Positions 8,101 to 17,159 of a stretch of DNA of 60,000 nt are shown here, in pieces. A program made the translations under genes and the position numbers. The first letter of the stretch is position 1. Each line of letters opens with the position of its first letter. Location of the stretch: the NCBI RefSeq assembly GCF_964355755.1, contig NC_092678.1:14110922-14170921 (forward strand), given 5' to 3'. Under the pieces are notes generated by a model. It did not search any database. It saw nothing but the letters and a program-made list of their open reading frames with translations, and was not told where the DNA came from. This DNA comes from Antedon mediterranea. Lineage: Eukaryota > Echinodermata > Crinoidea > Comatulida > Antedonidae.

Positions 8101-10231
8101 CGATGCTAGGTAAATCATCATCACCGTCACCTTCTTTTTCTTCTTCTTCTTCTTCTTCTTCGTGTACAATTGCGGTGTTCACCGGCATGCTTGCTATGGC
8201 AATAGATTTGAGCACAGAAATTGTATCATCGGTGTGTGTACGCGTTTCGCTGTTCATCACCGCCGGCGTCGTACCCGATTCGAGCACAGAAAGTGTGTCT
8301 TGGGTGGTGTTTGCCGGCATGCTTGCTATGTCAATAGATTCGAGCACAGAAATTGCATCATCGGTGTGAGTAGTAAGCGCGTCAGCAGTTTCGGTTTTCA
8401 TCACCGCCGGCGTCGTACCAGATTCGAGCACAGAAAGTGTGTCTTGGGTGGTATTTGCCGGCATACCTTCCATGATGACCAGAGGTTCGAGAACAGAAAG
8501 CGTATCTGATGCGTTTGTAGTACGCGCCTCGTCGTCAACAGTTTCGGTGTTCACCTGCTGCTGCACCACCGACATATTATCAGCAGATTCTGTGTTCATC
8601 ACCGGCATACGAGATTCAGAATCGGTAGTAGTGATGTTGGCGGCACGTTCACGCGCTTTAGCCTCCAAACTTAGCAGATGTTGGTAACTGAGTTGCGTTA
8701 TTTCGAACCGACTTTGTTCGACCATTGCCATGCCTTCGGTGGCCGTGTCGAGTGAAATCTTGCGCGTTGATTCAGGAGATCTAACCGGTATATTGCAAAG
8801 AGCGTTGAGTAGAATAGCACATACGTTCGCCTCGTAATGGCAACAGTCTCTCCATGGCATGTCATCTTGTGCAGTGGGCGTTCCGAACGGAGGTCGTTCA
8901 CATTGAAACGGTTTAAGTTCGTCGATCGTTCCAGTAACGAGTGCATGATCTCTTAGACGAATCTTGAGAAATTCGTGTTTTTTAATGTACGACACGAGCG
9001 CACCAAACAAATGGTCAAAGTCAATGTCCAAAGCATTTCTTTCGTATGGCGCAAAGTCCTCTTGTATCTTTTTTGCCAACTTCCTGATCCATTCGACGGT
9101 GGGACGTTCCGCCGAGTCAACGGTCAACCACGGAGCATGTGCCGCGTTCCGTTTACTCTCAGCTGCCGTGATTTCCGCGTCGATTCTTTCAAAGTTCCAA
9201 CTGTTTGTGATCTCTTCACTCTGTCCCAACACGAGATTCCACATGTCGGCTCTGGCGAGCAGTGTAGCATCGCCGATGTGATGAACTATGCGATGTAGTA
9301 CGAGGCAAGCGAAAATCATGTACAGATTCGGTCTTTTGTCGAACAGCGCGCACACGTATTTCATCAATCGAAACGTGGTTCCGATTTCCACGTTTTGAAT
9401 GTGCGTACATGCTTTCAACAATCTCTCGAAATCATCTTTACTTAATCCGGTTTTGTTGAAGAGAGCATCACGATCGCTGGAATTGTTACCTTGCGTAGAT
9501 GTGTAGTGTTTCAGAAAAAAATCTTTCATTGTCAGTCTATTGCCGGCCTGAAACTTTCCCAGCTGTAGAAACGATTTCTCTTTTCCTGCGCCGCCACCGC
9601 CTATTACAGGCGACTGTGAATGTATACCTGGAACGGCAGTCATTGTCTTGAGATGTTTTGCAAAGTGTATCTTTTGTTGTATTAGATTACCGTCTTTGAT
9701 GACGATTGAGACCCGAACTTGTTTCGAATTTAGAAAGCTACCGCCGAGAAACAAACTGTCGCACAATTTACGCGTTCTCTCTTTCATGTCAGCATGTTTG
9801 TTGATTTCTGTGATGATTTCAATCATTTTGATTATTTCACACAGACTTTCGTACAAGCTTTTAAGATTCTTTGCGTCGACAACAACTATGTGACCAGAAA
9901 CGAACGCGTTTGAAAACTGTTTTGAAAAGCCGTCCATTCGAAGTAGCTGCGCTTTTAGACCCAGCATGGATCCATCTGGAGGGTAGCCGGATCTGTAAGC
10001 AGTCGATACCATTCTCATGAGCGTCGTTGTTGTGAGCGTCGGGTCTGCGAGTTCGTCAAGAACTCGTCCAAGATACGGCGTCATTTTTTTTGACTGTTTG
10101 CCAACCTCTTTATTATCGTCCCGTCCTTTTCTCTTTGTCGGCCTCTGTCTAACAGCCGTCGTGTCCATCAAAGTTTCGGTCTGTGATGATGTATACATGA
10201 TGATGATGATGATTGTCTTCGAATTTACCAT
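5183..10231 (-). CDS. Very large coiled-coil protein, tegument/matrix-like
   Basis: The longest ORF here: 1,682 aa from ATG 10231 (MVNSKTI). The frame opens upstream to 10276 only through the palindromes, so the later ATG is preferred. Order: N-terminal globular helical region (to about 560); a repeated Thr/Ser/Glu segment with near-identical copies of DTLSVLESGTTPAVM (DNA about 8170-8500); a Glu run; a long heptad coiled coil (about 750-1480) with a small QHEKNLD duplication; an acidic linker; and a C-terminal globular domain of about 180 aa. Length and layout fit a tegument or scaffold-type structural protein; no enzymatic motif seen. Lies wholly inside terminase intron 1. Confidence 0.85.
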   Translation of the reverse strand: MVNSKTIIIIIMYTSSQTETLMDTTAVRQRPTKRKGRDDNKEVGKQSKKMTPYLGRVLDELADPTLTTTTLMRMVSTAYRSGYPPDGSMLGLKAQLLRMDGFSKQFSNAFVSGHIVVVDAKNLKSLYESLCEIIKMIEIITEINKHADMKERTRKLCDSLFLGGSFLNSKQVRVSIVIKDGNLIQQKIHFAKHLKTMTAVPGIHSQSPVIGGGGAGKEKSFLQLGKFQAGNRLTMKDFFLKHYTSTQGNNSSDRDALFNKTGLSKDDFERLLKACTHIQNVEIGTTFRLMKYVCALFDKRPNLYMIFACLVLHRIVHHIGDATLLARADMWNLVLGQSEEITNSWNFERIDAEITAAESKRNAAHAPWLTVDSAERPTVEWIRKLAKKIQEDFAPYERNALDIDFDHLFGALVSYIKKHEFLKIRLRDHALVTGTIDELKPFQCERPPFGTPTAQDDMPWRDCCHYEANVCAILLNALCNIPVRSPESTRKISLDTATEGMAMVEQSRFEITQLSYQHLLSLEAKARERAANITTTDSESRMPVMNTESADNMSVVQQQVNTETVDDEARTTNASDTLSVLEPLVIMEGMPANTTQDTLSVLESGTTPAVMKTETADALTTHTDDAISVLESIDIASMPANTTQDTLSVLESGTTPAVMNSETRTHTDDTISVLKSIAIASMPVNTAIVHEEEEEEEEKEGDGDDDLPSIGQLLAPYVNTANSILPSTNDDLPILDEDTVQRLREISDDVNAHNSTMHVKLYDIEDWISSQPDSNAESQSQIEVMQWTKAKAEEERRTALNTLETQRVEHEEFKKTMATRNAESTRENEKKTRVSDAKIKELETKLDKTEGELRNSKRLVDEMKQQLHDTEMQNVDESDTLKALLNKKTDEARAHELILKRKQSELISSKEHVDEQTSRRIEALTNEVGELRVLNRRLDTANTLSETTYRQRIQQLETDLQTYEEKSRLYQSSVQKNEQLMSRHVDDLASQLDAKKINSASLKHDAENMLKSREQAYLTDLRKLNNELQNEKKNVQKLGRDLQQTTDSAHLQREQLNNKLMNANTTFTIKLDEMRREIEEQDKRQNSVQHEKNLDAVQHEKNLDDLKQTLVETEQKVAQLKRDGDEKTDEWKKRVEEVKMERDKAAQHRVLLERQVRELTSKAAEDNFTRKRLEERLKKSIETHAEYVSEAKQSTKKDTEKKMLDMLTQAEKQHTRERDEERDRLEKQLKSEVTKLGQKHDAEMKRVAKEHSTAIQRQLTSAANASSNHKTELKSTIRDLEEARKARDSLCTQNAKLQEKFTAKEKSLAETHRLSDDKNTEISSLAAQVIILKNHSLTAQKRIESLEKELEHSQRKVSESYLKLSEFIKNQSDGGGGGGGDGGSDVLHERMKDIEASLEQEKRQNLYKDGQIAHLKSDVKFLTSKVETANSERERQVANLQRKLFNKKRTSHSLYTLHHDEDEEDKVEEEEIYDEAEYNHDYYGDEHDDDNEHNGGNEDDDEYKIQFVVDYSPSNTSYHQLFGTGEFTFNEVINQARHYINSTDDEDVSTVEAAAKLTDRCGSTYFAPMVVRKGDVTEGDRTVMKVISFMGKIPGVTLVKPSQSSVPICFLASDNSCKYRRRGDARYVIFGKDMRIDWSEKDWYVQLVGRILENNLRHNPKVITAAPCLTQQTIQLPAPITF

Positions 10232-10243
10232 TATGTCATTAAT

Positions 10244-10274
10244 GACATGTTGCGCATAATATGCGCAACATGTC
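10244..10274. repeat. Perfect 15-bp-arm palindrome, left of an abutting pair
   Basis: The arms are GACATGTTGCGCATA and its exact reverse complement, around a single A at 10259. It shares its last base with a second perfect palindrome. Both lie between the divergent genes starting at 10231 (minus) and 10334 (plus). Possible origin core or strong cruciform/regulatory site. Confidence 0.9.
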
Positions 10275-10304
10275 ACGACGTACGTATATTATACGTACGT
10301 CGTG
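10274..10304. repeat. Perfect 15-bp-arm palindrome, right of an abutting pair
   Basis: The arms are CACGACGTACGTATA and its exact reverse complement, around a single T at 10289, with an AT-rich centre. It has the same arm length and single-base spacer as the neighbouring palindrome but an unrelated sequence, so the geometry rather than the sequence is conserved. Herpesvirus lytic origins are commonly AT-centred palindromes in divergent intergenic regions. Confidence 0.9.
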
Positions 10305-10333
10305 TGAAGAAGAAGAAGAAGAAGAACGAGAAA

Positions 10334-10705
10334 ATGTCATGGCGTCGATCGGCCGATGAACTAATTCAACGTAATTTCTGGTACATGACCACATCAACTG
10401 TAAATTCATCATCATCATCAACACCACCAACAACAACAACAACAACAACGACACAATCATCATCATCATCATCAAAATCGTTGTTGAAGAAAGAAAACGT
10501 AATCAAGAAGAAAAAACACAAACGAAAACGTACTAAGATTCTCGATTTAATTTTGCCAAATGATAACGACAAATCTTTTCATTCGCCATGCTCTGTAACA
10601 ACCTCGAGCACGCTGTCAGTTGAGAGGTCGACACCTGAAATATCGGAAACATCAACCGATCACCTGGCATGGGTTTCAGTTGAGGAAAGCGTGGTTTTAG
10701 AATGA
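10334..10705 (+). CDS. Small Ser/Thr-rich basic protein
   Basis: A 123-aa ORF from ATG 10334 (MSWRRSADELIQRNFW). The first 18 residues look structured. Then come Ser and Thr runs from microsatellites, a strongly basic patch (KKKKHKRKRTK) typical of a nuclear localisation signal, and an acidic Ser-rich tail. Its last 173 nt overlap the minus-strand gene ending at 10533. It lies just right of the twin palindromes, so a role near DNA is possible but unproven. Confidence 0.55.
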   Translation: MSWRRSADELIQRNFWYMTTSTVNSSSSSTPPTTTTTTTTQSSSSSSKSLLKKENVIKKKKHKRKRTKILDLILPNDNDKSFHSPCSVTTSSTLSVERSTPEISETSTDHLAWVSVEESVVLE

Positions 10706-11429
10706 CGCTTTCCGCCGAACGAATACCATTCAACGTGCTCTTTAGTAAGTACACGACCGTTTCGTGACCGTTGCTGAGTAGAAAGTCTTTCTTGGAATAT
10801 TGTAACGTCGAGTAGTACATAAACACAGACATAACGTCGAAAATAAAGTCTACCACGTCGTCCAGCATGTTTTCCTCTGGAAGCGCTGTATCCGGTAATC
10901 TGTTTGCTGATACGTATTTTAGAAAGGTGTATCTGATTACGGACACGATGTTCTGTTTGCCCATGTTCTCCAAAATCATTTCACAGGCCTTGTGTTCAAA
11001 GAAATTTACGTTGTTGTACTTGCATCGTTTTTTTCGATCGTACAATCGTTCCAGAACCTGACGTACGGTTGTGCCGAAACGAAACATTTTATCGTGTTTA
11101 TTTCGCGTCGTTGTCGTCTTTCTAACCTCTTGCATGTTGTCGTATAGCGGCGTATCGAGTCCAACGACAATCGGTTCATATTCGTCTGTATAGAATTCTT
11201 TACCAGTCAATGCGCATCTTCGAGTGTTGTGATCTAAATTTTCCATGACGCAGTCTGCCGACAATGAACAGGTGTGCGTGCGTAGCGACGACATGCACAC
11301 GAAATTCTCACCGTCTTGCATGGGTTGCACGAACGTACATCTATTCGGTACACATTCGTGAAGTTCGTCCACGTGATATATGTCGAAACGATTTGCTTGT
11401 AGATACGCGTTCAGAGCAGCTGTTGTCAT
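10533..11429 (-). CDS. Cys/His-motif protein, possible late transcription factor
   Basis: A 298-aa protein from ATG 11429. The N-terminal 75 residues hold an ordered set of likely metal ligands: C26, C31, C45, H52, C54, C60 and C72, ending CALTGKEF. This C..C..C-x6-H-x-C..C..C-x2-[ST]G order resembles viral late-transcription factors (VLTF-3-like proteins, and by memory the UL92-type proteins of beta/gammaherpesviruses), but no alignment was done. The remainder is alpha-helical. The start codon sits just upstream of the terminase exon 2 acceptor on the other strand. Confidence 0.7.
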   Translation of the reverse strand: MTTAALNAYLQANRFDIYHVDELHECVPNRCTFVQPMQDGENFVCMSSLRTHTCSLSADCVMENLDHNTRRCALTGKEFYTDEYEPIVVGLDTPLYDNMQEVRKTTTTRNKHDKMFRFGTTVRQVLERLYDRKKRCKYNNVNFFEHKACEMILENMGKQNIVSVIRYTFLKYVSANRLPDTALPEENMLDDVVDFIFDVMSVFMYYSTLQYSKKDFLLSNGHETVVYLLKSTLNGIRSAESVILKPRFPQLKPMPGDRLMFPIFQVSTSQLTACSRLLQSMANEKICRYHLAKLNRES

Positions 11430-11447
11430 CTTTATTTTTGTTTTCAG

Positions 11448-12014
11448 GCTTCAAGAGGAACCGGTTGTGATATGGGATGGATGGACGAGTATCCGTGGAT
11501 AAAGCAAACGGCTATGCTATCAACTCTGCCAATCTTTCAACCTAAGAACGTGTCGGTTCTTTTAACATCGTCGATGACTTCGAGTGATCACTGGTCGCAA
11601 GAGTTTGTGAATATTAAACACGATGGACGTGCACTGGTTAAATACATTACTCAGTCGTACCTGTGCGATGCGTGCTTCGAGAAAGGAACGCGAACAGTGT
11701 GCGCTCACAGGCGACATTTGGTACCGGAACACATTGATGGAAACGACGGTAATGTCGTTCAGCAGATGATGAACCTCATAGCCACCGGAAGCTATGAACT
11801 AGAGTGTATGGGCATTCCCGTCTGTTCACCGTCTTTACTCGCCGAGCGACTTTTTTCCGGTAAATTGCTAACCAAACTGTTTTCAGACGAAAGAAGATCC
11901 ACCACAAGATCTGGCTTCTCATCGGGTCTGTTGATTGCCGTCGATCCAACTCCGTCGGACGTGTCCGGCATTGGATTGGTTGCCGGTGTGTTAACGACGT
12001 CGGACGTTAGGCAG
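11448..12014 (+). CDS. DNA-packaging terminase, exon 2
   Basis: Follows a polypyrimidine acceptor (TTTTTGTTTTCAG, ending 11447) and keeps phase 0 with exon 1. Codes for residues 233-421. It starts with the conserved ASRGTGCD stretch leading to Walker B acidic residues D245/E246 (WMDEYPW), then the SS-x-TSSD coupling motif (273-279), a Cys/His cluster (C305, C308, C317, H319) that matches the conserved Y-x-C..C-x-[HY] patch of herpesvirus terminases, and the first nuclease Asp (D398 in AVDPTPSD). A GTAAGT donor begins at 12015, phase 0. The C-terminal part is opposed by an antisense ORF (11792-12685). Confidence 0.93.
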
Positions 12015-12685
12015 GTAAGTCGAACGGATGGTATTTTGCACGCGGCGCCTCTTCTCTCCATAATTCTTCGAAGCGCGTACGTAGCGTGCCCTGGGAGCCC
12101 GGCCCGAATCGTAGACAGACCACCACAACAACTGGTATTCTGTACTCGATTTCGAATCGTTGCAACGGCCACGGCCAACGGTGATCCGCATCCGACGGAA
12201 TGCCACATTGGTTGATCGTACGTGTTGGTCAACAGCTGTACGATGATATTGCGAATGCTATCTATTATCCAATGTTTATCGGTTGGCGTTGATGCTCTGT
12301 ACTCACGTTCTACATCTGGTAAAAATGTCAAATTGAACATTTCTATTGCCTGTAAGAGAAACGTGTTCAATTGCGATATCTCTCGTTCTCGACCCAATTC
12401 AAATTGCGTGGCGGCCATCATTGCCGTTCTTGTGTAAGCCAGAATCGATTGTTTTTGTCGTTGTTCGACCATATCTTGTACGGTTGCATCATTCATTTCC
12501 ACCAACAACACTGTCTCTCTACCACACGTTCTCACAATCTTTTCGACAATAGGTAATGCGGATGCGTTAATCTCGTCCGTTATAGCCGCCTTGTCTATAG
12601 CGCTCTTCCATTCGAAAAACATTCTTTGTCGTTCTTGTAGAAATTCCAGATTGCAATACACGGGATGAAATGCATTCGTCAACAT
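11792..12685 (-). CDS. Hypothetical helical protein antisense to terminase exon 2
   Basis: A 297-aa ORF from ATG 12685. The N-terminal 220 residues lie in terminase intron 2; the last 74 codons are exactly antisense to exon 2. The protein is mostly helical with no family I recognise. The C-terminal overlap is Ser/Asp-rich and could be a read-on tail, with real coding pressure mainly upstream of 12015. Strand-specific transcripts would decide its 3' end. Confidence 0.6.
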   Translation of the reverse strand: MLTNAFHPVYCNLEFLQERQRMFFEWKSAIDKAAITDEINASALPIVEKIVRTCGRETVLLVEMNDATVQDMVEQRQKQSILAYTRTAMMAATQFELGREREISQLNTFLLQAIEMFNLTFLPDVEREYRASTPTDKHWIIDSIRNIIVQLLTNTYDQPMWHSVGCGSPLAVAVATIRNRVQNTSCCGGLSTIRAGLPGHATYALRRIMERRGAACKIPSVRLTCLTSDVVNTPATNPMPDTSDGVGSTAINRPDEKPDLVVDLLSSENSLVSNLPEKSRSASKDGEQTGMPIHSSS

Positions 12686-12722
12686 TACGCTACCAATTGA
12701 TTCTCTTTTTCCTTTTCTTTTT

Positions 12723-12724
<2 letters not shown>

Positions 12725-12786
<62 letters not shown>
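12725..12786. repeat. (TA)31 dinucleotide microsatellite
   Basis: Thirty-one uninterrupted TA units in terminase intron 2, followed by CT-rich sequence. In one frame it gives a spurious Tyr-Ile ORF. Probably prone to slippage; it could also unwind easily. Confidence 0.97.
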
Positions 12787-12787
<1 letters not shown>

Positions 12788-12904
12788 CTTTTTTGATACA
12801 GTTTCTCTCTCTCACTCTCTCTCTCTCTCCCTACTATACGTTGAGACGAACAAAAGAAAAGAAAAGCATTTATTAATCGTAATAACCTTTATTTTACTAC
12901 GCAG

Positions 12905-13438
12905 ATACTTGCTTTGAAACACCACGTTGCACATATGGATCGTATGGATTCTTTACTGGACATGCACGCCCAACTAATAATAGACACGGTGAACAGGACA
13001 TTGGCTACGTACAATCAGTTGACATTCATGCCAGTTCGTGTGTACGTAGAACGTAATACATCGCACGCACACGCCGCTCGCATGGCCAAGCAAGTAACGG
13101 ATCGTTTTGCCGGTACGTCAGTAGACATATCTTTCGAAAAGGAGAGACGTCGAACGGACGGGCGTAGGTGTGTCGGAATTTGGACAAGAGACAAAGGAAA
13201 TCTGGTACATTTGTCACAAATGTTGCTGGAGAACGATCGAGTCGTGTTTGCACAAGACATCGATGACGGACAGATGAGCATTTTACAGGATCAACTGTGT
13301 AACTTCAGAAGACTCGTAAAATCAGACGGTAAAATCACGATAAGTGGAAAGACGGCTGGTGTTCGTGATGATCTTGCCATGACGTTTATTTTGTGGTTGG
13401 CGTGGACTTGCTTTCTTTCTAATAAAGTTTATCAATAA
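12905..13438 (+). CDS. DNA-packaging terminase, exon 3 (nuclease domain)
   Basis: Begins after the acceptor TACTACGCAG (ending 12904), phase 0 with exon 2, and codes for residues 422-598. It opens with ILALKHHV, the position of the conserved L-x-L-x-H segment of herpesvirus terminases, then carries E470 (RVYVERN) and D576/D577 (GVRDDLAM), which with D398 of exon 2 make the RNase H-like nuclease site that cleaves concatemers. The stop TAA is followed directly by an A tract. The frame has no ATG at its start, which supports splicing. Confidence 0.93.
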   Translation: MLALKHHVAHMDRMDSLLDMHAQLIIDTVNRTLATYNQLTFMPVRVYVERNTSHAHAARMAKQVTDRFAGTSVDISFEKERRRTDGRRCVGIWTRDKGNLVHLSQMLLENDRVVFAQDIDDGQMSILQDQLCNFRRLVKSDGKITISGKTAGVRDDLAMTFILWLAWTCFLSNKVYQ

Positions 13439-13518
13439 AAAAAAAAAAAAAAAACAGTTTCAACTTCCTTTCTTTTGTCTACTTCTCGAGTCTATTTGCT
13501 TTTAAAATCGATACATGT

Positions 13519-14175
13519 CTATGTTCGATATTTCAAGAAGCCGATTCCAGCCACAAACACAATTATCATCATCTTAATCATCAATTTCGATCGTACTCGT
13601 CGTGCTGAGGAGAAGGACGACGACGAGGAGGAGGTGGAGGACGTTCGTCGTTCGCGCACATTTACTGCAACAAACAGCTCAATACCTTTCTCCGTTAATC
13701 TTGGTGCAATAATCAACTTTTGAAAGTTGACGCCAAACTTTTTACGTAACTTTGAGATTATGGCTGGTAACCAGAAAGAAGTGTGAACATAGAATTTATA
13801 ATGTATAGTTTCTGGCGTTTCGTACGTACACTCGGCCATCTCTAATTCTTTAGTACCGTTCACACCCATCACCACCTCCTCTTCCTCCTCCTCCTCCTCA
13901 TCGTCGTCATCGTCTTCTTCTTCTTCTTCTTCTTTTGAAGGTTCGATATATAAAATATATTTGATTTTCTTGTTTGTACTTTTTGGCATGGATACGTTAA
14001 TCGAAATTCCAGCCGATTTGGTGACGGCATACAATTGCGTGAGATCGATCTCTGTTCGACCGTCACCCGTCAGCGTTGCACCCCACAAGTCGTCCGTTAT
14101 CAAGATAGGCTTTGACTTTTCGACAAGTCCACTAGGCAGACTATCCGTAAATCTTTTCCAATCATCAATCAACAT
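13519..14175 (-). CDS. Tail-anchored membrane protein
   Basis: A 218-aa protein from ATG 14175. It has an N-terminal beta-rich domain, a Glu/Asp run (about 80-100) from microsatellites, a second folded part, a Ser run, a basic stretch and a C-terminal hydrophobic helix (MIKMMIIVFVAGIGFLKY) ending six residues later. A single C-terminal TM helix makes it tail-anchored with the bulk facing nucleoplasm or cytosol. Topology and size recall UL34-type nuclear egress proteins, but I see no sequence match. Confidence 0.65.
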   Translation of the reverse strand: MLIDDWKRFTDSLPSGLVEKSKPILITDDLWGATLTGDGRTEIDLTQLYAVTKSAGISINVSMPKSTNKKIKYILYIEPSKEEEEEEDDDDDEEEEEEEEVVMGVNGTKELEMAECTYETPETIHYKFYVHTSFWLPAIISKLRKKFGVNFQKLIIAPRLTEKGIELFVAVNVRERRTSSTSSSSSSFSSARRVRSKLMIKMMIIVFVAGIGFLKYRT

Positions 14176-14303
14176 TTTTGTGACCGCTGCTGCTGCTGCT
14201 GCTGCTGCTTCTGAAATGTGTGGTTATCGGCAACGAATACTCAAAGTAGTCAATTGTTTGAAAGTGAATCGAATCGGTGGAAATCACATCACCTCTGGCC
14301 AAA

Positions 14304-15790
14304 ATGAATCTTCTGGGCGGGAAAGTAATGCCTCTGACTACGGTCGATAGTAACGTGACCAAAAAGACTGTTGACAGCATTAGAGCATCCATTGATTCAG
14401 AGACTCGAGACGCTAACATGTTCCTCGACGCAAAAGACTATGCACAACATGTGTTTGAAAAACGCAAAACATGCATGACGGCCGTCAATGAAGAGTTTAA
14501 GAACAAAACGTTTTATCTACTCGACGAAGAGCACGCCAAACTATTGCGTCGAACGTTCGATCAGTTGCCAATGTGCATGTGTATACTCAATAGACTGTGT
14601 GCATCCATCTCGGTAAAATCAATGTTTGAACATGGAATGCGTGCTAGTGCCGAAGCGATCGTTAGAACGCAGTGCACAACCGTCGAAATACCATCGCCGA
14701 CTTCATGTACAGTTGCCGTCTTTTGTCAAACGTACAAGGAATCCATCGAACGTTTCATACGCGACACCATTCGATGTATATGGATCTATGGATTTGTGGT
14801 GACGACGTGTGTCGATGGTCGTCCGGTTGCCGTCGACATGGACGAATGTTTAGTATTCAGAGACGACGAAGGTGATCTGTATGCTAGATCGATTAAAAGC
14901 CAATCTCGTTTGCGTGTCGTTGTCGTTCATCGGCCAGGCGTTGACGGTAGAATGCACAGCGCTCTATCAAATCTGCTCGCCAGCTGTGAAAACGTACGTC
15001 TCTTGACCGAATATCATTTGGCGGCCGTGCGCAATTCGGCCACGAACATTATTGTGACCGGTCCTAAAATTCAATCGAAATCTAACGGCATGAATGATGG
15101 CGAAGATGACAACAACAACAACAACAACAACACAGAAGACTTGGTTACCGGAGCAGCCGTAGCGAATCTGATCAAAGCCAGAACCATGGGCGTTCCAATG
15201 GCAACTTCTCTACTGGACGACGTTAACAAAACGAGCACAGTAGACAAAAAAGAGAAACTTATCGGCGATCTAGTCAGATGCAGAAAGGAGAAGGAAAAGT
15301 TGAGAAAGAGTTTTCTTTTCGATAAAAGACGTGAACGACACTTGTTACCGGTTATGACGACCGAGGATGTTGGTGACGAGAGAAGTATGTTTGCGTCCAG
15401 ATTGGATGTAAAAACTCAATCGGGACTCGAACAGGCATCCGCCTCTCTCGATGTTCTCGTCAGAAACGTTCTATTGGGATCAATACCGGTGTCAGGGGGA
15501 GGCGCCGGCAACGTTGCACGCCACGGAACAACGTCTGCGCTTCCAGCGAAAATGTTACAGCAGATTGTCAGCGATTGTTTGGCATCGTGGCAAGATTTCA
15601 TCGTCAGTTCACTGCTCGACGATTGGTTGAAAGAATACGGCGTACCGCTGAAACCGTGGACAAAGAGAGCGTTTGAGGACATTGAAATGATGATGCCTCT
15701 TCTGCCCTACTTTCGATCAGGCTGTGGACGGCGTATGCTCGCCGAAATGCTCGACGTTTCTGAACATGATTTCACGTCAACTTTTCAGCT

Positions 15791-15830
<40 letters not shown>

Positions 15831-15839
15831 TCTTCTTGA
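14304..15839 (+). CDS. Candidate portal protein
   Basis: A 511-aa protein from ATG 14304, 129 nt right of and divergent from the tail-anchored gene. Residues 150-200 (FIRDTIRCIWIYGFVVTTC, then a VDGRPVAVD strand and a DDEGDLY turn) have the helix-YG-strand-acidic-turn layout of portal wing domains. Residues 219-250 look like the following helical stretch, and the C-terminal block (about 415-500) is helical, like a portal crown. An Asn run near 275 and a Thr run at the end are microsatellite-coded. Next to the terminase, as portals often are. Not aligned to any portal; a different packaging or tegument protein is possible. Confidence 0.45.
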
Positions 15840-17159
15840 TCGTCGAAAGAGAGAGAATCTGTGTTGTTTCTTTGTGGAATTCAAAACGGATGCATGCAGC
15901 ACTGTCGGTCGCACTGTACCATCGGAAAAGAGAAGCGGTGCGCACGCAACAATAGTACCGTGCTCGAGTTTTATTTTTCTGTTGACAATCTGTATTCGAA
16001 ATTCGTCGACAGCAGCAGAAGAAGCAGCAGCAGCAGCAACAGACTGTTGGAAAACAAAAGTGTCTACAACGCCGTTACAGCCGATGCGTTGAACAGTGTT
16101 TTCGTGTTTCACCTCGCCTATCCATTCACCGGGCGTAGGATGCAATGGTGCCGTTGTTTTCACGAACCTTCCCGACGGTACGTGTACAGTGATGACGGTG
16201 TTGCCGTGGAACGCTACAATCGTGTTTGCGTCAAAGAACGAATGCACACTGGTACGTTTCACATTCTTTTGCTTTTCGTTTTCGTCCATGGAAATTGGAT
16301 GTCTGAGTAGGACGTTCCACGTTGTTCGGGTACGTCGCAACATCACCAGAAGATGATCACCCGCTTGATCCACGTACCATGCGCATAGGTCGCGGCCGTG
16401 TTGACACGTTGCGTGCGACGTGTACAATTCACCGCCGACGCCCGTATCCAATGACTGTTCCACGCTCCACGCACCACTATCCAAATCGAACGTTTCAAAT
16501 TCTTTAGCTCCACCACCGCTTAGTATCAACAAATCTTTGTTCATTCTCGTCAGGCATACCGATTCGTCTGTACGCTTCGTTGTAGAGTTTTGCAATCTTA
16601 CGAACGTTCCAACGATGGCATTGTATCGATGAAGACGCATCGTCGCGTTCTCCTCGTCTGCTGGAGATACTGTGTACGCCAGATTCCGAACTACGGTAGT
16701 TCGATAGAACGGTGCCGTCATGAACGAAGCGGTAACGTGTACGTATTCTTCCAGCTGCTGTTGTGGTATTGATGGTGGTGGAGGTGGCGTTGTTGTTCCG
16801 AAAGTGGCAATTTGTCGATGACTGTGACGAACACCCAACGCCGATTGCTCGTTCAATCGATGATGATGAAACACTTGTTTTACATAATGTCTCAAATCTT
16901 GAACCAGTTGATTGATGGAGGAGAGACGTACAAACGCGATTCTGTACAGCATTTCCGAATCGTTCAGTAATCTGCCTCGTATGAGTTTAACGAGAGCGTG
17001 TTGTTTTCTTGGATGTTCCGTTTTGCCGTTTTTGTTAATCCATGTGTGCACAAGATGCCAAAGATACGATTCTGGCATATAGTACACACTGTCGTGCGAT
17101 TTACTTCTGTCGGCTGATCGTGTCTGGCCGTATCCAGCCAGGTCATCAACTCTTCCCAC
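15777..17159 (-). CDS. BACK-kelch half of a split BTB-kelch gene
   Basis: Open frame with no ATG until 17078, so it lacks a convincing start of its own. The first 60 residues read as the end of a BACK domain (SYLWHLVHTWINKNGK, RKQHALVKLIRGRLL). Then come about 300 residues of beta-blade material with repeated YNAIVGTFVRL, ILSGGG and DLDSGAW elements typical of kelch propellers. A Ser run ends it. It overlaps the BTB half (16964-17656) by 196 nt in another frame. Kelch-BTB proteins act as substrate adaptors for cullin-3 ubiquitin ligases; poxviruses carry them too. Function of this copy is uncertain because of the break. Confidence 0.6.

Noticed and set aside
7613-8687. Plus-strand Ser/Phe-rich ORFs across 5.2-10.2 kb
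   Set aside because: Antisense frames of the coiled-coil gene, caused by its Lys/Glu-rich codons.
12670-12876. Tyr-Ile repeat ORF
   Set aside because: Only a translation of the (TA)31 tract and CT-rich sequence within an intron.
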